Source: Chitinophagaceae bacterium
GTDB taxonomy: Bacteria > Bacteroidota > Bacteroidia > Chitinophagales > Chitinophagaceae
Direction of reading: 5' to 3'
DNA: 64,000 nt
Assembly (NCBI GenBank): GCA_017307755.1
Contig: JAFKGQ010000016.1
Span: 248,001 to 312,000, forward strand
Shown: in pieces, positions 52,003 to 61,492 of the stretch
Position numbering within the stretch: position 1 is the first letter of the stretch
Layout of the letters: each line of letters begins with the position of its first letter
Notes under the pieces: generated by a model
The model's database searches: none
The model's input: the letters and a program-made list of their open reading frames with translations, nothing else
What the model was told of the DNA's origin: nothing
Position numbers and translations under genes: made by a program

Positions 52003-52512
52003 ATGCTCCCACGCAGTGAGATCATCCCGGCTGAATTCTATCAGCCTTATATCGACCTGATAAAAGAAGAAGACGTTCACAAAGCCCTGGAAAAGAATTC
52101 CCGTCAATTCCGGAAATTCCTGAAAAAGATACCCCGTAAAAAAGTAGACCACGCATATGCAGAAGGCAAATGGACCATCCGGGAAATGCTCCAGCATATC
52201 ATAGATGCCGAAAGAGTGTTTGCTTATCGTGCGCTTACCTTTTCCCGGCTGGATGCGGGTCCCCTGCCCGGCTTTGACGAGAATACCTGGGCCGCCAATG
52301 CAGGCGCTTCTGAACGTAGCTGGAACGATCTGCTGGAGGAATGGTGGTCCATCCGCAAAGCCACCATGTTGTTGTACGCTTCTCTTACGGACCATCAGTT
52401 GGGTTTCCGGGGACAGGCCAACGGACGCCCCCTCAATGCCTTTACCCTCGGGTTTGTCATCCCGGGGCACGTGGCCCATCATATGAAGATATTAAAGGAA
52501 AGATACTTATAA
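52003..52512 (+). CDS. DinB-superfamily protein
   Basis: A 169-residue four-helix-bundle protein of the DinB/DfsB superfamily, whose members bind a metal through three histidines. Candidate ligands are in M-L-Q-H-I-I-D-A-E-R (about 65-74) and the C-terminal G-H-V-A-H-H-M-K-I-L (about 154-163). There is no signal peptide. Some members are thiol-dependent S-transferases linked to bacillithiol, and bshC is present in this genome, but the activity here is unknown. It lies eight bases after the S8 gene and seven before the next. Confidence 0.85.
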   Translation: MLPRSEIIPAEFYQPYIDLIKEEDVHKALEKNSRQFRKFLKKIPRKKVDHAYAEGKWTIREMLQHIIDAERVFAYRALTFSRLDAGPLPGFDENTWAANAGASERSWNDLLEEWWSIRKATMLLYASLTDHQLGFRGQANGRPLNAFTLGFVIPGHVAHHMKILKERYL

Positions 52513-52519
52513 ATGTAAA

Positions 52520-52930
52520 ATGAAAACAAAAGCTATTTTACTACTCTTATTTTTCGGACTTTCTTTAAGTTGTCTGCAAGCTCAATCTACAGATATTTCC
52601 AAAGTAAAAAAAGGGATGATTAAAGTAGCCATCCTTTACCCAAATGGAGAGGGGAAGACATTTGACATGGACTATTATACAAAAAAGCATATGCCAATGA
52701 TGGCGGATTTCTTCGGTAGTTCACTTAAATTTATGTCTATTGATAAAGGAATAGCAAATGGGATAATGCCTGATAAACCAGTTCCGTTTCTGGCAATTGG
52801 TTATTTCTATTTTAACAAACTTTCGGATTATGAGAATGCCGTGAAAGCGAATATAGAAAAGATCAAACTTGATATTCCTAAATACACCAATATTCAGCCG
52901 ATTGCTCAAATCAGCGAAGTGATTCAATAA
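52520..52930 (+). CDS. Exported EthD-like protein
   Basis: A 136-residue protein: signal peptide MKTKAILLLLFFGLSLSCLQ to A-Q-S, then an EthD/dimeric alpha-beta barrel domain (I-L-Y-P-N-G-E-G-K-T-F-D-M-D-Y-Y-T-K-K-H-M-P-M). EthD-domain proteins are normally cytoplasmic, so the signal peptide is unusual. Its DNA is visibly more AT-rich than its neighbours, with A/T-ending codons, which could mean recent acquisition. It is last in the S8-DinB run and is followed by a strong two-way terminator. Confidence 0.75.
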   Translation: MKTKAILLLLFFGLSLSCLQAQSTDISKVKKGMIKVAILYPNGEGKTFDMDYYTKKHMPMMADFFGSSLKFMSIDKGIANGIMPDKPVPFLAIGYFYFNKLSDYENAVKANIEKIKLDIPKYTNIQPIAQISEVIQ

Positions 52931-52946
52931 CATTCATTCAAATGCG

Positions 52947-52988
52947 AAGAGGGTGTATCAGTTGATTTTGATACACCCTCTTTCCTTT
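52947..52988. terminator. Two-way intrinsic terminator between convergent genes
   Basis: AAGAGGGTGTATCA (52947-52960) and TGATACACCCTCTT (52969-52982) are perfect 14-base arms around an eight-base loop. They are followed on the plus strand by TTCCTTTT and preceded by A/T bases for the minus-strand gene ending at 53003. Confidence 0.82.
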
Positions 52989-53002
52989 TATAAGTTCCTT
53001 TC

Positions 53003-55165
53003 TTATTTGTTATAGACCAGGTTTTTCTGTGTGATCATATCGTCCAGCACATTCACCGCCTCACCGAGATAGATATCGGTCTTCTTGTCTTTCAGCCATG
53101 ACTGGAATCGATCGCCCTTGTCCTTATCGTTATCATACTTATGCGCATCCTGGGGGAGTGCGGCAACATTCAGCTCATTTCCACCCGACAGTTTGCTCAG
53201 GATTTCTATCTGCTTGATAGTAGCCTTGATCTGCTTTTGCTCTTCCCTGTACTTCTGCAAGTTGAGCGGGAAGACCTTATCATTTTCCTTGCTGAGCCAT
53301 TCCGCATCCGCACGGATCAGGTTAAAGGCGGAATTATTCTTCAAACGCTCGTTGCTCATGCCCTTGATGACATTCATGTCATAGGCATATTTCCAGGTGG
53401 TATAATCCGCTTTCTGGATCTCATCCCAGGGTAGTGCATCGGGGTTGTCTTTCTCGCGGATCTTGGAATATTCATACAGATCAGGCAGTACGATATCTGA
53501 AGCCACGCCGCGCAATTGCGTGGAACCGCCGCTGATCCTGTAAAATTTCTGTAATGTAAGCTTCAGGGTCCCCAGTTCGCTGTTGGCATCCATAAAGCCC
53601 ATGGTCTTGTCCAGACCGATATTCCGCTGTACCGTCCCCTTTCCATAAGTGGACGTGCTGCCGATGATCACACCCCTGTGATAATCCTGTATGGCGGCTG
53701 CGAAAATCTCCGAAGCGCTGGCGCTCAGCTCATTTACCATGACAGCAAAAGGTCCGTCATACAATACGTTCTTATCGTGGTCAGGGAGTATCTGCGGTTT
53801 GCCATCCCTATCCTTTACTTGTACGATCGGGCCTTGTTCGACAAACAGACCGGCCATCTGAACAACGTCGTAAAGGGATCCCCCTCCGTTAAACCGAAGA
53901 TCCAGCACAATACCATCCACTTTTTGCTCTTTCAGCTTCATCACTTCCTTGGCTACGTCTATAGAACAGCGGTTGCCCTTGGGATTGTCAAAATCCGCAT
54001 AGAATTCGGGCAGATAAATATATCCTATCTTTCCTTTGGAGGAGTTTACGATAGCGCTGCGGGCAAAAGTAAGCTCATCCTGTACGATCTCGTCCCGGAT
54101 CAGGGATACGACCTTGGTGGTACCATCCCCCTTCTTTAGTGTCAGCTTTACTTCCGTACCCTTAGCGCCCCGGATTATTTTTACGGCATCTTCCACCTGG
54201 TAACCCGTGAGGTCCACAGGTTCCTGGTTGCCTTGTCCGACCTTGGCAATAACGTCTCCCACAGTCACCTGACCAGACTTCCAGGCAGGGCTTCCGGTCA
54301 CCAGGGTCGTGATCTTGATGTTACCCTCCTCCTCCCGCAGGGAAGCCCCGATACCAAAGAAATGTCCGCTCATCTGCTCGTCAAAATACCTTTTCTCCAC
54401 CGGCGGAAAATAGTCGGTATGGGGGTCCATCGATTGTACGATGGTCTGTACAAACATATTGAAGCGGTCATCGTCATTGATCACCTTTGCCTTCAGCCTA
54501 TCGTAAAACCGATCCATCACCTTCATAGCCTTACCCCTGGCCTCTTTTTCCAGGTCTTCGTTGCTGCGGGCCACAAAACCAGGCTTGTTCTTGTTAGCCT
54601 CCTGTTGGTCCAGGAGGTCGGAATACCTTTCTAAAGTAAGGTATTTCAATCGTTTATACCAAGAAGTCCGCCTTTCCGCCTCATTCTTCGGGAACTCGGC
54701 CTTGTCGTAATTCTGATCCACTGAATCATTGACATTGAAATCGAAAGGTTTAGAAAGGATATCCTTATACAGGGATTCCGTCTCAGCCAGGCGCTTTCTG
54801 TACACTTCGCTGACCGAAGGGACAAATTGAATGGGCGTCTTACCAAGGATCTCGTCGTCGATGCGGGTCTCGTATTTGCCTCGAAGGGTTTCTACATCCG
54901 GATATAAAAGAACATTCTTCTCTACGTCCACCTCCCCAAGATATTTTGTAAATACTTCTTTTGAGAATTTATCATCCAGCTGTTTAGGGCTATAATGGAT
55001 CTGCTCCAGCATTTCTCCCACATTTTTTAATATCCTTTCGTATTTGGTCGGTGGATGCGCCCCTATTCCTAAAGTCCTGAATGCCACGAATACGCCCGCT
55101 CCAAGGACCAATAGAACGATCGGTAAGTTTCTTTTATTAAACATATACATAAACACTTTTTTCAT
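53003..55165 (-). CDS. prc: Carboxy-terminal processing peptidase (Prc/Tsp-like, S41A)
   Basis: A 720-residue protease with an N-terminal membrane anchor or signal (about 14-30), a helical N-terminal domain, a PDZ domain at about 270-350 and the S41 protease domain. Catalytic Ser483 is in S-A-S-A-S-E and Lys509 in Y-G-K-G-T-V-Q, the Ser-Lys dyad of Prc. A C-terminal DUF3340-like helical part is present, as in E. coli Prc. It degrades periplasmic proteins from their C-termini. A -7-like element (TACATTTG on the minus strand, 55173-55180) lies just before the ATG. Confidence 0.9.
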   Translation of the reverse strand: MKKVFMYMFNKRNLPIVLLVLGAGVFVAFRTLGIGAHPPTKYERILKNVGEMLEQIHYSPKQLDDKFSKEVFTKYLGEVDVEKNVLLYPDVETLRGKYETRIDDEILGKTPIQFVPSVSEVYRKRLAETESLYKDILSKPFDFNVNDSVDQNYDKAEFPKNEAERRTSWYKRLKYLTLERYSDLLDQQEANKNKPGFVARSNEDLEKEARGKAMKVMDRFYDRLKAKVINDDDRFNMFVQTIVQSMDPHTDYFPPVEKRYFDEQMSGHFFGIGASLREEEGNIKITTLVTGSPAWKSGQVTVGDVIAKVGQGNQEPVDLTGYQVEDAVKIIRGAKGTEVKLTLKKGDGTTKVVSLIRDEIVQDELTFARSAIVNSSKGKIGYIYLPEFYADFDNPKGNRCSIDVAKEVMKLKEQKVDGIVLDLRFNGGGSLYDVVQMAGLFVEQGPIVQVKDRDGKPQILPDHDKNVLYDGPFAVMVNELSASASEIFAAAIQDYHRGVIIGSTSTYGKGTVQRNIGLDKTMGFMDANSELGTLKLTLQKFYRISGGSTQLRGVASDIVLPDLYEYSKIREKDNPDALPWDEIQKADYTTWKYAYDMNVIKGMSNERLKNNSAFNLIRADAEWLSKENDKVFPLNLQKYREEQKQIKATIKQIEILSKLSGGNELNVAALPQDAHKYDNDKDKGDRFQSWLKDKKTDIYLGEAVNVLDDMITQKNLVYNK

Positions 55166-55342
55166 ACTAATTCAAATGTAACGATTATCTTAATGGTATG
55201 TTGTCGGATACAACGATTATTAACATCCGTTTTGTCATAATTTCCATGAGCGGTGGAAACAGGTTTTCAAGACATTTTTTGGGAGGAAATTCAAATTGAC
55301 GTACATTTGCTTCCCAATAATCGGAAATTCATTCCTGGATAC

Positions 55343-55420
55343 GGTGGTTGTAGCTCAGTTGGTTAGAGCATCAGATTGTGGTTCTGAGGGTCGTGGGTTC
55401 GAACCCCATCATCCACCCCA
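55343..55420 (+). tRNA. tRNA-His (GTG anticodon)
   Basis: All cloverleaf parts are present: G-1 at 55343 facing C73, D arm GCTC/GAGC, anticodon stem TCAGA/TCTGA with loop TTGTGGT (anticodon 55378-55380), T arm with TTCGAAC, and an encoded CCA at 55418-55420. The extra 5' G paired with C73 is the histidine identity element. The acceptor stem has a T-T mismatch (55348 and 55412; pair 5-68) where other Bacteroidota usually have T-A. Confidence 0.95.
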
Positions 55421-55450
55421 AGCTCCTCATAAATGAGGAGCTTTTTTATT
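55421..55450 (+). terminator. Terminator of the tRNA-His gene
   Basis: AGCTCCTCAT and ATGAGGAGCT (55421-55430 and 55433-55442) form a stem ending in TTTTTTATT, starting directly after the CCA. Confidence 0.8.
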
Positions 55451-55464
55451 AAAATCTGACACGT

Positions 55465-56079
55465 ATGACAACGATCAGCTGGTGGTTGTATACCATTCCT
55501 TTTATTTCCGCCTTTATACATTGGCTTACTATCTGGATGGCCCTCAAGCTTCTTTTTCATCCTCGCCAGCCAAAAAAGATACTCGGCTTTACCCTCCATG
55601 GCGTCTTCCCCAAACGCCAGCGGCAGATAGCCGAAAGCCTGGGCAGGATCGTCGGTCAGGAACTCCTTTCCTACCAGGATATCGAACACACCATCGCCAA
55701 CCCCGCCAATGTGCAGAAAATGCTTCCCCTCGTGGAAGAACACATCGACAACTTTCTCCGTCATAAATTAAAATCAAGCATGCCCATGATCGCCATGTTC
55801 ATCGGCGATAAGACTATCAACCAGCTGAAGGCGGTCTTCATGCAGGAACTGGAAGAGCTTTTTCCCATCATCATGAAAAATTATGTTTCCAACCTAAAGA
55901 ATGATCTCGATCTGGAAAGGATCGTCGTGGATAAGATCGCCAATTTCTCCTCCGACAGGCTGGAAACCATGCTTAATCAAATCCTCACCAAGGAATTCCG
56001 CTTTGTGGAGGTCATTGGCGCCGCGCTTGGATTCCTCATCGGCGTAGTGCAGATCATGCTGACTTTTTTAATGCGTTAG
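55465..56079 (+). CDS. DUF445 membrane protein
   Basis: A 204-residue protein. An N-terminal helix (about 5-30) contains A-F-I-H-W-L-T-I-W-M-A-L-K-L-L-F-H-P, the DUF445 signature around the first membrane segment. A central helical part follows, and a second hydrophobic helix near the C-terminus has F-V-E-V-I-G-A-A-L-G-F-L-I-G-V-V-Q. DUF445 proteins are inner-membrane proteins of unknown function. It is the first gene after the tRNA, 15 bases past its terminator. Confidence 0.82.
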   Translation: MTTISWWLYTIPFISAFIHWLTIWMALKLLFHPRQPKKILGFTLHGVFPKRQRQIAESLGRIVGQELLSYQDIEHTIANPANVQKMLPLVEEHIDNFLRHKLKSSMPMIAMFIGDKTINQLKAVFMQELEELFPIIMKNYVSNLKNDLDLERIVVDKIANFSSDRLETMLNQILTKEFRFVEVIGAALGFLIGVVQIMLTFLMR

Positions 56080-56172
56080 CCCTACTATGGCTGTTTTGGT
56101 ACCGCTTGTACAGAATGACTGCATTTCATCCTGTTTTTATTTGAATTTTGCGTTCAAAATGGAAGAAAGCTC

Positions 56173-58869
56173 ATGAGAAAGATCTGGTTAATGTTTTTGA
56201 TCCTGGTAGCAGCCGGGTCCGCAGGGGCCCAGGTACCGGATATGGGAGGAAATGGCAGACAGCGCGGAGGTGGCTTTGGCGGGGGCCAGAGCGCCAATAT
56301 CGGCCATTTCTACGGCCGGGTGGTCGACTCCAAGACTGATAAAGGTATGGATGGCGTCTCCATTCAATTGATCCAAAGTAAATTCGACACGGTCACGAGG
56401 AAAAGACGCGACACGGTCATCTCTGGCATGATCACAGGCCGTAAGGGGAACTTCAGCCTGGAAAACTTACCCATCTTTGGCAACTTCCGTCTGAAAATAA
56501 CAGCCATCGGCTACGGCACCTACGAACAAAAAGTCGCCTTTGATATAAAAATGGGGGGTAACAGAGGGGATATGCAGCAGGCGCTCAATGCCGTGGACAA
56601 AGACCTGGGGAATATCAAGCTCACCGAAGACGCTCAAACATTGAGCCAGGTCACCGTCACGGCATCCAAACCCCTTGTCCAAATGGGGGTCGACCGGAAA
56701 ATATATAATGTAGAAAAAGACATTTCAGCTCAGGGGGGTACTGGCGTCGACGTCATGAAGAACGTGCCGTCCGTACAGGTAGACATAGACGGCAACGTCA
56801 CTTTACGTAACAGCACACCTACCATTTTTGTGGACGGACGCCCTACTACCCTTACCCTGGACCAGATCCCGGCCGATGCTATCCAAAGCGTAGAGATCAT
56901 CACCAACCCCGGAGCAAAATACGACGCATCGGGCGGCACATCCGGCATCCTGAACATCGTCCTAAAGAAAAATCGTAAAGCGGGCTACAACGGCAACTTA
57001 CGGGCAGGCATCGACCAGCGCGGCCGCATGAACCTGGGAGGCGACATCAATGTCAAACAGGGAAAAGTAAATGTGTTTGCCAATGGACATTACGGTCAGC
57101 GTAAGTCCATTTCTCCAGGCACCACCGACAGGTACTCCTTCTTCAAAACGCCATACGACAGTCTCCATCAATACGACTATAATGTGAGCAAGGGCCATTT
57201 CATCTTTGGCCGCGTGGGGCTGGACTATTTCATGGACAATCGTAATACGCTGTCTGTTTCTGGCAACATCGTCCGTGGTCATTTTAACCCCGTCACCACC
57301 AGCGATCTCGACGTAGATACGCTCTACCCTTCCGGTACTACTTATTCCCATACCCGCCGCCTGTCCAATACCACCAGCAATTTTAAGAACCAGGGCGGTA
57401 TGTTGAGCTACAAACATAACTTCCCCAAAGCCGGAGAAGAGCTGACGGCCGACTTCAACTATAGCAAGGGCACCAACGACAACCTCAATTATGTCAGCTC
57501 CGATATATATAATGTCAAAGGCGGTTCGCTTACCCGCACCTATAATCAACGGCAAACGGGGGACGGAGACAACGAGTATATAACGGGACAAATGGATTAT
57601 GTCAAGCCCCTGGGAGAAAAATCCAAGTTCGAGACAGGCGCCCGTGCCGCCATCCGCAACATCACCAGCCTGAATAACATCGATGTCTTACTGGAAGACG
57701 GCGAATATCACAATCAGCCCCTGCTGTCCTCCCATTTCAAATACAGGGATAGGGTTTTTGCAGCATACGCCACCTATAGCAATGCAATCAAGAATTTCAC
57801 CTATCAGTTAGGGCTCAGGGCCGAACGGTCGGATTACAAAGGCACCCAGACCTACACCGTAAAAGAACCGGGCGGCGGTCTGGTGGACACCATCGGGAAC
57901 TACAGCAATAATTTCCCCATCAATTTCTTCCCCAGCGTATTCCTTACCCAAAAGCTGGGGGATGACCAGGACCTTACATTTAACTATACACGACGTATCG
58001 ACAGGCCCACTTTCTTCCAGCTATTTCCCTTCACCGATTACTCTGACTCACTGAACCTCAGCCGGGGTAACCCCGACCTGAAACCGCAGTTCACCAACTC
58101 CTTCGAGCTGGCCTATCAGAAAACCTATGCAGGTAATAGTACTTTCCTGGCCTCCGCCTATTATAAATATACCACGGACCTTCTCACCCGCTATCAGTTC
58201 ACGGATATCAATCCTATTACTGACTCCACCGTTATCGTCGGGACCTTTATCAACGCAAAGTCTTCCTTCGTCGGCGGTCTGGAGCTCATCAGCCGCAACT
58301 CCATCACCAAATGGTGGGACGTCACGGGCAATATCAACATCTTTACCTCCAAGATCAATGTGATCGATACGGGTAAATTCGCCATCCCTACCGTGGGACA
58401 GACCTGGAGCTGGTTTGGCAAGATCAATAACACCTTCAAGCTCCCGAAAAACTTCACCCTGCAGTTGACCGGCGATTATACATCAAAGACCGTATTACCG
58501 CCGGGCGGTAGCGCCAGCAGCGGCAGCGGTGGCGGCGGCAGGGGCTTTGGCCCGACCGTTAGCGGTAGCGCCCAGGGATATTCCAAGCCCACCGGCGGCG
58601 TAGACGCAAGTCTGAAATACGAGTTCCTGAAGAACAAGGCGGCCAGCCTGACCCTTAGCGTCAGCGACATCTTTCGCACAAGGGTCTTCGATGTCTATAC
58701 TACCTCCGCCTCTTTTAACCAAACGGCCTTCCGCCGGAGGGATCCCCAATTTTTCCGGCTGCAGTTCAACTGGCGCTTTGGGAAGTTCGATATGAGCCTT
58801 TTCAAACGGAAGAACATGAAAGGAGAAATGGAGAGTATCCAGGGGGGTATGCAAGGGGCGCAGCAGTAA
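56173..58869 (+). CDS. TonB-receptor-like outer-membrane beta-barrel protein with carboxypeptidase-like domain
   Basis: An 898-residue outer-membrane protein: signal peptide (to about 20), a Gly-rich linker (G-G-N-G-R-Q-R-G-G-G-F-G-G-G), a carboxypeptidase-like regulatory domain at about 45-130, a plug-like domain (V-D-R-K-I-Y-N-V-E-K-D-I, then Y-D-A-S-G-G-T-S-G-I-L-N-I-V-L-K-K), and a large barrel of the OMP_b-brl_3 type. Another Gly/Ser-rich stretch lies at about 775-790, probably an extracellular loop. Substrate unknown. It is followed by an SGNH hydrolase after 36 bases. Confidence 0.88.
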   Translation: MRKIWLMFLILVAAGSAGAQVPDMGGNGRQRGGGFGGGQSANIGHFYGRVVDSKTDKGMDGVSIQLIQSKFDTVTRKRRDTVISGMITGRKGNFSLENLPIFGNFRLKITAIGYGTYEQKVAFDIKMGGNRGDMQQALNAVDKDLGNIKLTEDAQTLSQVTVTASKPLVQMGVDRKIYNVEKDISAQGGTGVDVMKNVPSVQVDIDGNVTLRNSTPTIFVDGRPTTLTLDQIPADAIQSVEIITNPGAKYDASGGTSGILNIVLKKNRKAGYNGNLRAGIDQRGRMNLGGDINVKQGKVNVFANGHYGQRKSISPGTTDRYSFFKTPYDSLHQYDYNVSKGHFIFGRVGLDYFMDNRNTLSVSGNIVRGHFNPVTTSDLDVDTLYPSGTTYSHTRRLSNTTSNFKNQGGMLSYKHNFPKAGEELTADFNYSKGTNDNLNYVSSDIYNVKGGSLTRTYNQRQTGDGDNEYITGQMDYVKPLGEKSKFETGARAAIRNITSLNNIDVLLEDGEYHNQPLLSSHFKYRDRVFAAYATYSNAIKNFTYQLGLRAERSDYKGTQTYTVKEPGGGLVDTIGNYSNNFPINFFPSVFLTQKLGDDQDLTFNYTRRIDRPTFFQLFPFTDYSDSLNLSRGNPDLKPQFTNSFELAYQKTYAGNSTFLASAYYKYTTDLLTRYQFTDINPITDSTVIVGTFINAKSSFVGGLELISRNSITKWWDVTGNINIFTSKINVIDTGKFAIPTVGQTWSWFGKINNTFKLPKNFTLQLTGDYTSKTVLPPGGSASSGSGGGGRGFGPTVSGSAQGYSKPTGGVDASLKYEFLKNKAASLTLSVSDIFRTRVFDVYTTSASFNQTAFRRRDPQFFRLQFNWRFGKFDMSLFKRKNMKGEMESIQGGMQGAQQ

Positions 58870-58893
58870 TATCCCTGCCATAGCCCGATTGCT

Positions 58894-58901
58894 TATCTTT
58901 G
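58894..58901 (+). promoter_or_regulatory. Candidate -7 element or ribosome binding site before the SGNH hydrolase
   Basis: TATCTTTG fits TAnnTTTG but overlaps the purine-rich GGAGG that would act as ribosome binding site for the ATG at 58906. Both roles cannot apply to the same transcript, and readthrough from the upstream gene is possible. Confidence 0.25.
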
Positions 58902-58905
58902 GAGG

Positions 58906-59505
58906 ATGGTATATACACTCCTATCCCTGGGCGATTCCTACACCATCGGTGAAGGCGTCCTGCTTACGGAAACATACGCTTACCAGACTGTGCAGTCCCT
59001 GCGCGAACTGGGCCATCGTTTTACAGCGCCGGAGATCATTGCCCGCACGGGCTGGACGACGGATGAACTGGCCGGCGCCATTGCTAAAGTCCGGCTCCTG
59101 CCTGCCTATGATTTTGTCAGTCTCCTCATCGGGGTTAATAATCAGTATCGGGGCCGTTCATGCGAAGAATACGGGACTCAGTTCGAGACATTGCTTCGTC
59201 AGGCCCTGGTTTTTGCCGCAGAAAAAACGGGGCACGTATTCGTCCTGTCCATCCCTGATTGGGGTGTCTCACCCTTTGCTGCAGACCGCGACAGGAGTGT
59301 CATCGCACAGGAGATCGATGCGTTTAACGCTATGGCCAAAAGGCTCTGTGAGCAGCACCAGGTTGCTTTTATCGATATTACCCCCCATTCAAGAAATGTA
59401 GACAGCACCTTCGCTGCCGACGGACTCCATCCTTCGGAAGAACAATATCGTTTTTGGGCCCGGCTGCTGACGGAGAAGATCGCTCAAAGACTGTCAGGTC
59501 AATAA
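58906..59505 (+). CDS. SGNH/GDSL-family hydrolase
   Basis: A 199-residue esterase-fold enzyme without a signal peptide. Block I is L-S-L-G-D-S-Y-T with nucleophile Ser11, block III is L-I-G-V-N-N-Q-Y with the oxyanion Asn, and block V is D-G-L-H-P-S with Asp172 and His175. The substrate could be an acyl ester or an acetylated sugar. It is preceded by G-G-A-G-G as ribosome binding site. Its 3' end overlaps the convergent barrel gene by seven bases. Confidence 0.87.
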   Translation: MVYTLLSLGDSYTIGEGVLLTETYAYQTVQSLRELGHRFTAPEIIARTGWTTDELAGAIAKVRLLPAYDFVSLLIGVNNQYRGRSCEEYGTQFETLLRQALVFAAEKTGHVFVLSIPDWGVSPFAADRDRSVIAQEIDAFNAMAKRLCEQHQVAFIDITPHSRNVDSTFAADGLHPSEEQYRFWARLLTEKIAQRLSGQ

Positions 59506-61415
59506 ATACTGTTCAACCCGCTGTTGTTCAGGAATACCACATCCGGCGCTTTTACATATACGCTGCTATACCGGAACTGGATACCCGTATCGATCATGAT
59601 CTTGAAAGATTGGTTTTGTTCCGTCCTGCGGGGGAAATAGACCATCCGGAACTCGATAGTATTAAAGACAAGGTTCTCATTTCTGGTCCTGATACCCGCG
59701 CCGATGCCATGATAAAGAGAGCTCCTGTCAAACGACCTGTCCTCCGGGGTCAGCAACGAGATGTCTCCAAAGGCAAAAGGGGCGAATTTAAAGCCCAGCA
59801 GTCTGAAGTTCAGGAAAAAACTCGTTTCCGAGTGCAGCGTCACCCGCTGGGACCCTATCACCGAATCCCCGCTGAAATAACGAAGGCCAAAAGGATTATT
59901 CAGCGTCAGCGCATCCATGCCTATCCGGCGGAATTGCTTTGTAAAGCTAAAATTGATGTACTGGCGGATCTTCAGATTATTAAAAAGGAACAAAGGACTG
60001 TAATAGCCAGCCCCGATGACCCCGCCTGCATCTTCCACATTCCCGTGCCGCAGGAATCCGCCGGCCCTGAAAAAATACTGCACGAACCCACCCCTTTTTG
60101 TCACCACATAATCATTGGCATCCACCCCTCCGTAAAACCTTTTGAGATCCGTCATTCCCGTCTGCCGGTAGTACCCCGTCGTCAAAGCCACATTATAACC
60201 CGTGGGAATATCTTCAGTAGTACCAAAACCATAAATATAGTTTGTCTTATAGAATTCCTGCCGGAAAAAGGTAAACTGCGCCAGGGCGGCTTCCCGGTTG
60301 TTAAACCGGAAGTTGAATTTGTCGGCGATCTGATAGGGTACATCCGTAAAATGGTTCTTGAAATACCGGAGGCTGACGAACTTGCGATCCAGCACGGATG
60401 TATTGGAGAGGAAGCGGTCGCCACCCAGGTTCCATCCAAGCCATATATCATGGGTCCAGTAGCGGTAATTAAAAAACACGCTGTCCGGCCGGAGATAGTG
60501 GTTGATGGAATGGAATGTCCCCAGGTTGATCCCCCCTGCCAGATGGGCATAGGGTGCATACAGAGGACGCTCCAACCGCAGAAACCAGGCCTGTTCATCC
60601 GGCGTGCCGTCCTTCAGGTTGCTGTTGATCTCGGTGTAAGAGGCGGCGACGTTGACAAACCGGTAAAAGTTGGTTTTGGTGTACAGCAGCTGGTAGCCAA
60701 ACCCGGGGTGACGGTTTTGTTCCGCGATGATCCCTCCCTGTATCCGCTGCCCCATCCCCAAAAAGTTGGCTTCGCTGATATTGCCATGAATACTGTTTGG
60801 CGCCAGGCTGGCCAGTTCCCCGCCAATACTGAAAAGGTCCTTTACCACCACTACCAGGTCCACGGAATCCTCGGTATCCGGCAAATAATTTACCAGAATA
60901 CGGGCATCCTGGATAAAATTCAGACTACGGATCCACCGTTCATTATCCGCAACCTTGAACGCGTTAAGCGCCGTGTGCTCTTTAATAAACAGTGAATTCC
61001 GGATGACCCAATCCCTGGTCTTCCGGTGCGCCTGGTTCAGCAGCTTTGTACCAAAATACTGCAGCCGCTTGGAAGTATCCGTAAAGGTCTGCTCAAAACC
61101 ATAGGTTTTTACGATAATATGCCGGATGATCTTTCCTTCATATGCTACAAACGGGCTTTCGGCCTTGGTATTCAAGGCCGACACCAATTGGGATGAATCT
61201 ACCTGTCCCGCAATGATAGGCTTGATGTTCGTATCGGCCCCACCGCCATGGCTGAGGGCATTACGGAAAAATTGAAAAATATTGTTATTCAACAGCCGGT
61301 TGCCTTTCCGAACGCTGTCTGCCGGAAGATGTCCTTTACGGGTGCTGTCTGTTATCTGGCCAAAACAGCTGAGATAAACCAACCAGCAAGCCACCACCGC
61401 AGCCAATCGTATCAT
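59499..61415 (-). CDS. BamA/TamA-family outer-membrane protein with a POTRA-like domain
   Basis: Starting at the ATG at 61415 the protein has 638 residues with a signal peptide (M-I-R-L-A-A-V-V-A-C-W-L-V-Y-L-S-C-F-G-Q). Residues of about 85-195 form a POTRA-like module (I-I-R-H-I-I-V-K-T-Y-G-F, then S-V-D-L-V-V-V-V-K-D). The rest is a beta barrel in the style of BamA/TamA or ShlB-type proteins, ending N-N-S-G-L-N-S-I-Y. It may insert or export outer-membrane proteins or lipids; it is too short to be the essential BamA. Repeat copy C lies about 50 bases before the start. Confidence 0.8.
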   Translation of the reverse strand: MIRLAAVVACWLVYLSCFGQITDSTRKGHLPADSVRKGNRLLNNNIFQFFRNALSHGGGADTNIKPIIAGQVDSSQLVSALNTKAESPFVAYEGKIIRHIIVKTYGFEQTFTDTSKRLQYFGTKLLNQAHRKTRDWVIRNSLFIKEHTALNAFKVADNERWIRSLNFIQDARILVNYLPDTEDSVDLVVVVKDLFSIGGELASLAPNSIHGNISEANFLGMGQRIQGGIIAEQNRHPGFGYQLLYTKTNFYRFVNVAASYTEINSNLKDGTPDEQAWFLRLERPLYAPYAHLAGGINLGTFHSINHYLRPDSVFFNYRYWTHDIWLGWNLGGDRFLSNTSVLDRKFVSLRYFKNHFTDVPYQIADKFNFRFNNREAALAQFTFFRQEFYKTNYIYGFGTTEDIPTGYNVALTTGYYRQTGMTDLKRFYGGVDANDYVVTKRGGFVQYFFRAGGFLRHGNVEDAGGVIGAGYYSPLFLFNNLKIRQYINFSFTKQFRRIGMDALTLNNPFGLRYFSGDSVIGSQRVTLHSETSFFLNFRLLGFKFAPFAFGDISLLTPEDRSFDRSSLYHGIGAGIRTRNENLVFNTIEFRMVYFPRRTEQNQSFKIMIDTGIQFRYSSVYVKAPDVVFLNNSGLNSIY

Positions 61416-61463
61416 GATAATCTTCGCGAGCACTAATTTGGGGTCATCGTTTAATAATGAATA

Positions 61464-61492
61464 GCGGACCACGGGTCCGCTGGCCGAAGGCC
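61464..61492 (-). repeat. Dispersed structured repeat, copy C (two small hairpins only)
   Basis: Plus-strand order is GCGGACC-ACG-GGTCCGC, T, GGCC-GAA-GGCC. Both hairpins of copies A and B are kept, with the loop changed from ACA to ACG, but the long stem is not seen. It lies upstream of the minus-strand gene starting at 61415. Confidence 0.6.

Noticed and set aside
59454..60995. 513-codon open frame on the plus strand
   Set aside because: It lies fully antisense to the BamA-like gene, lacks any recognisable motif, and its composition mirrors the coding strand opposite.
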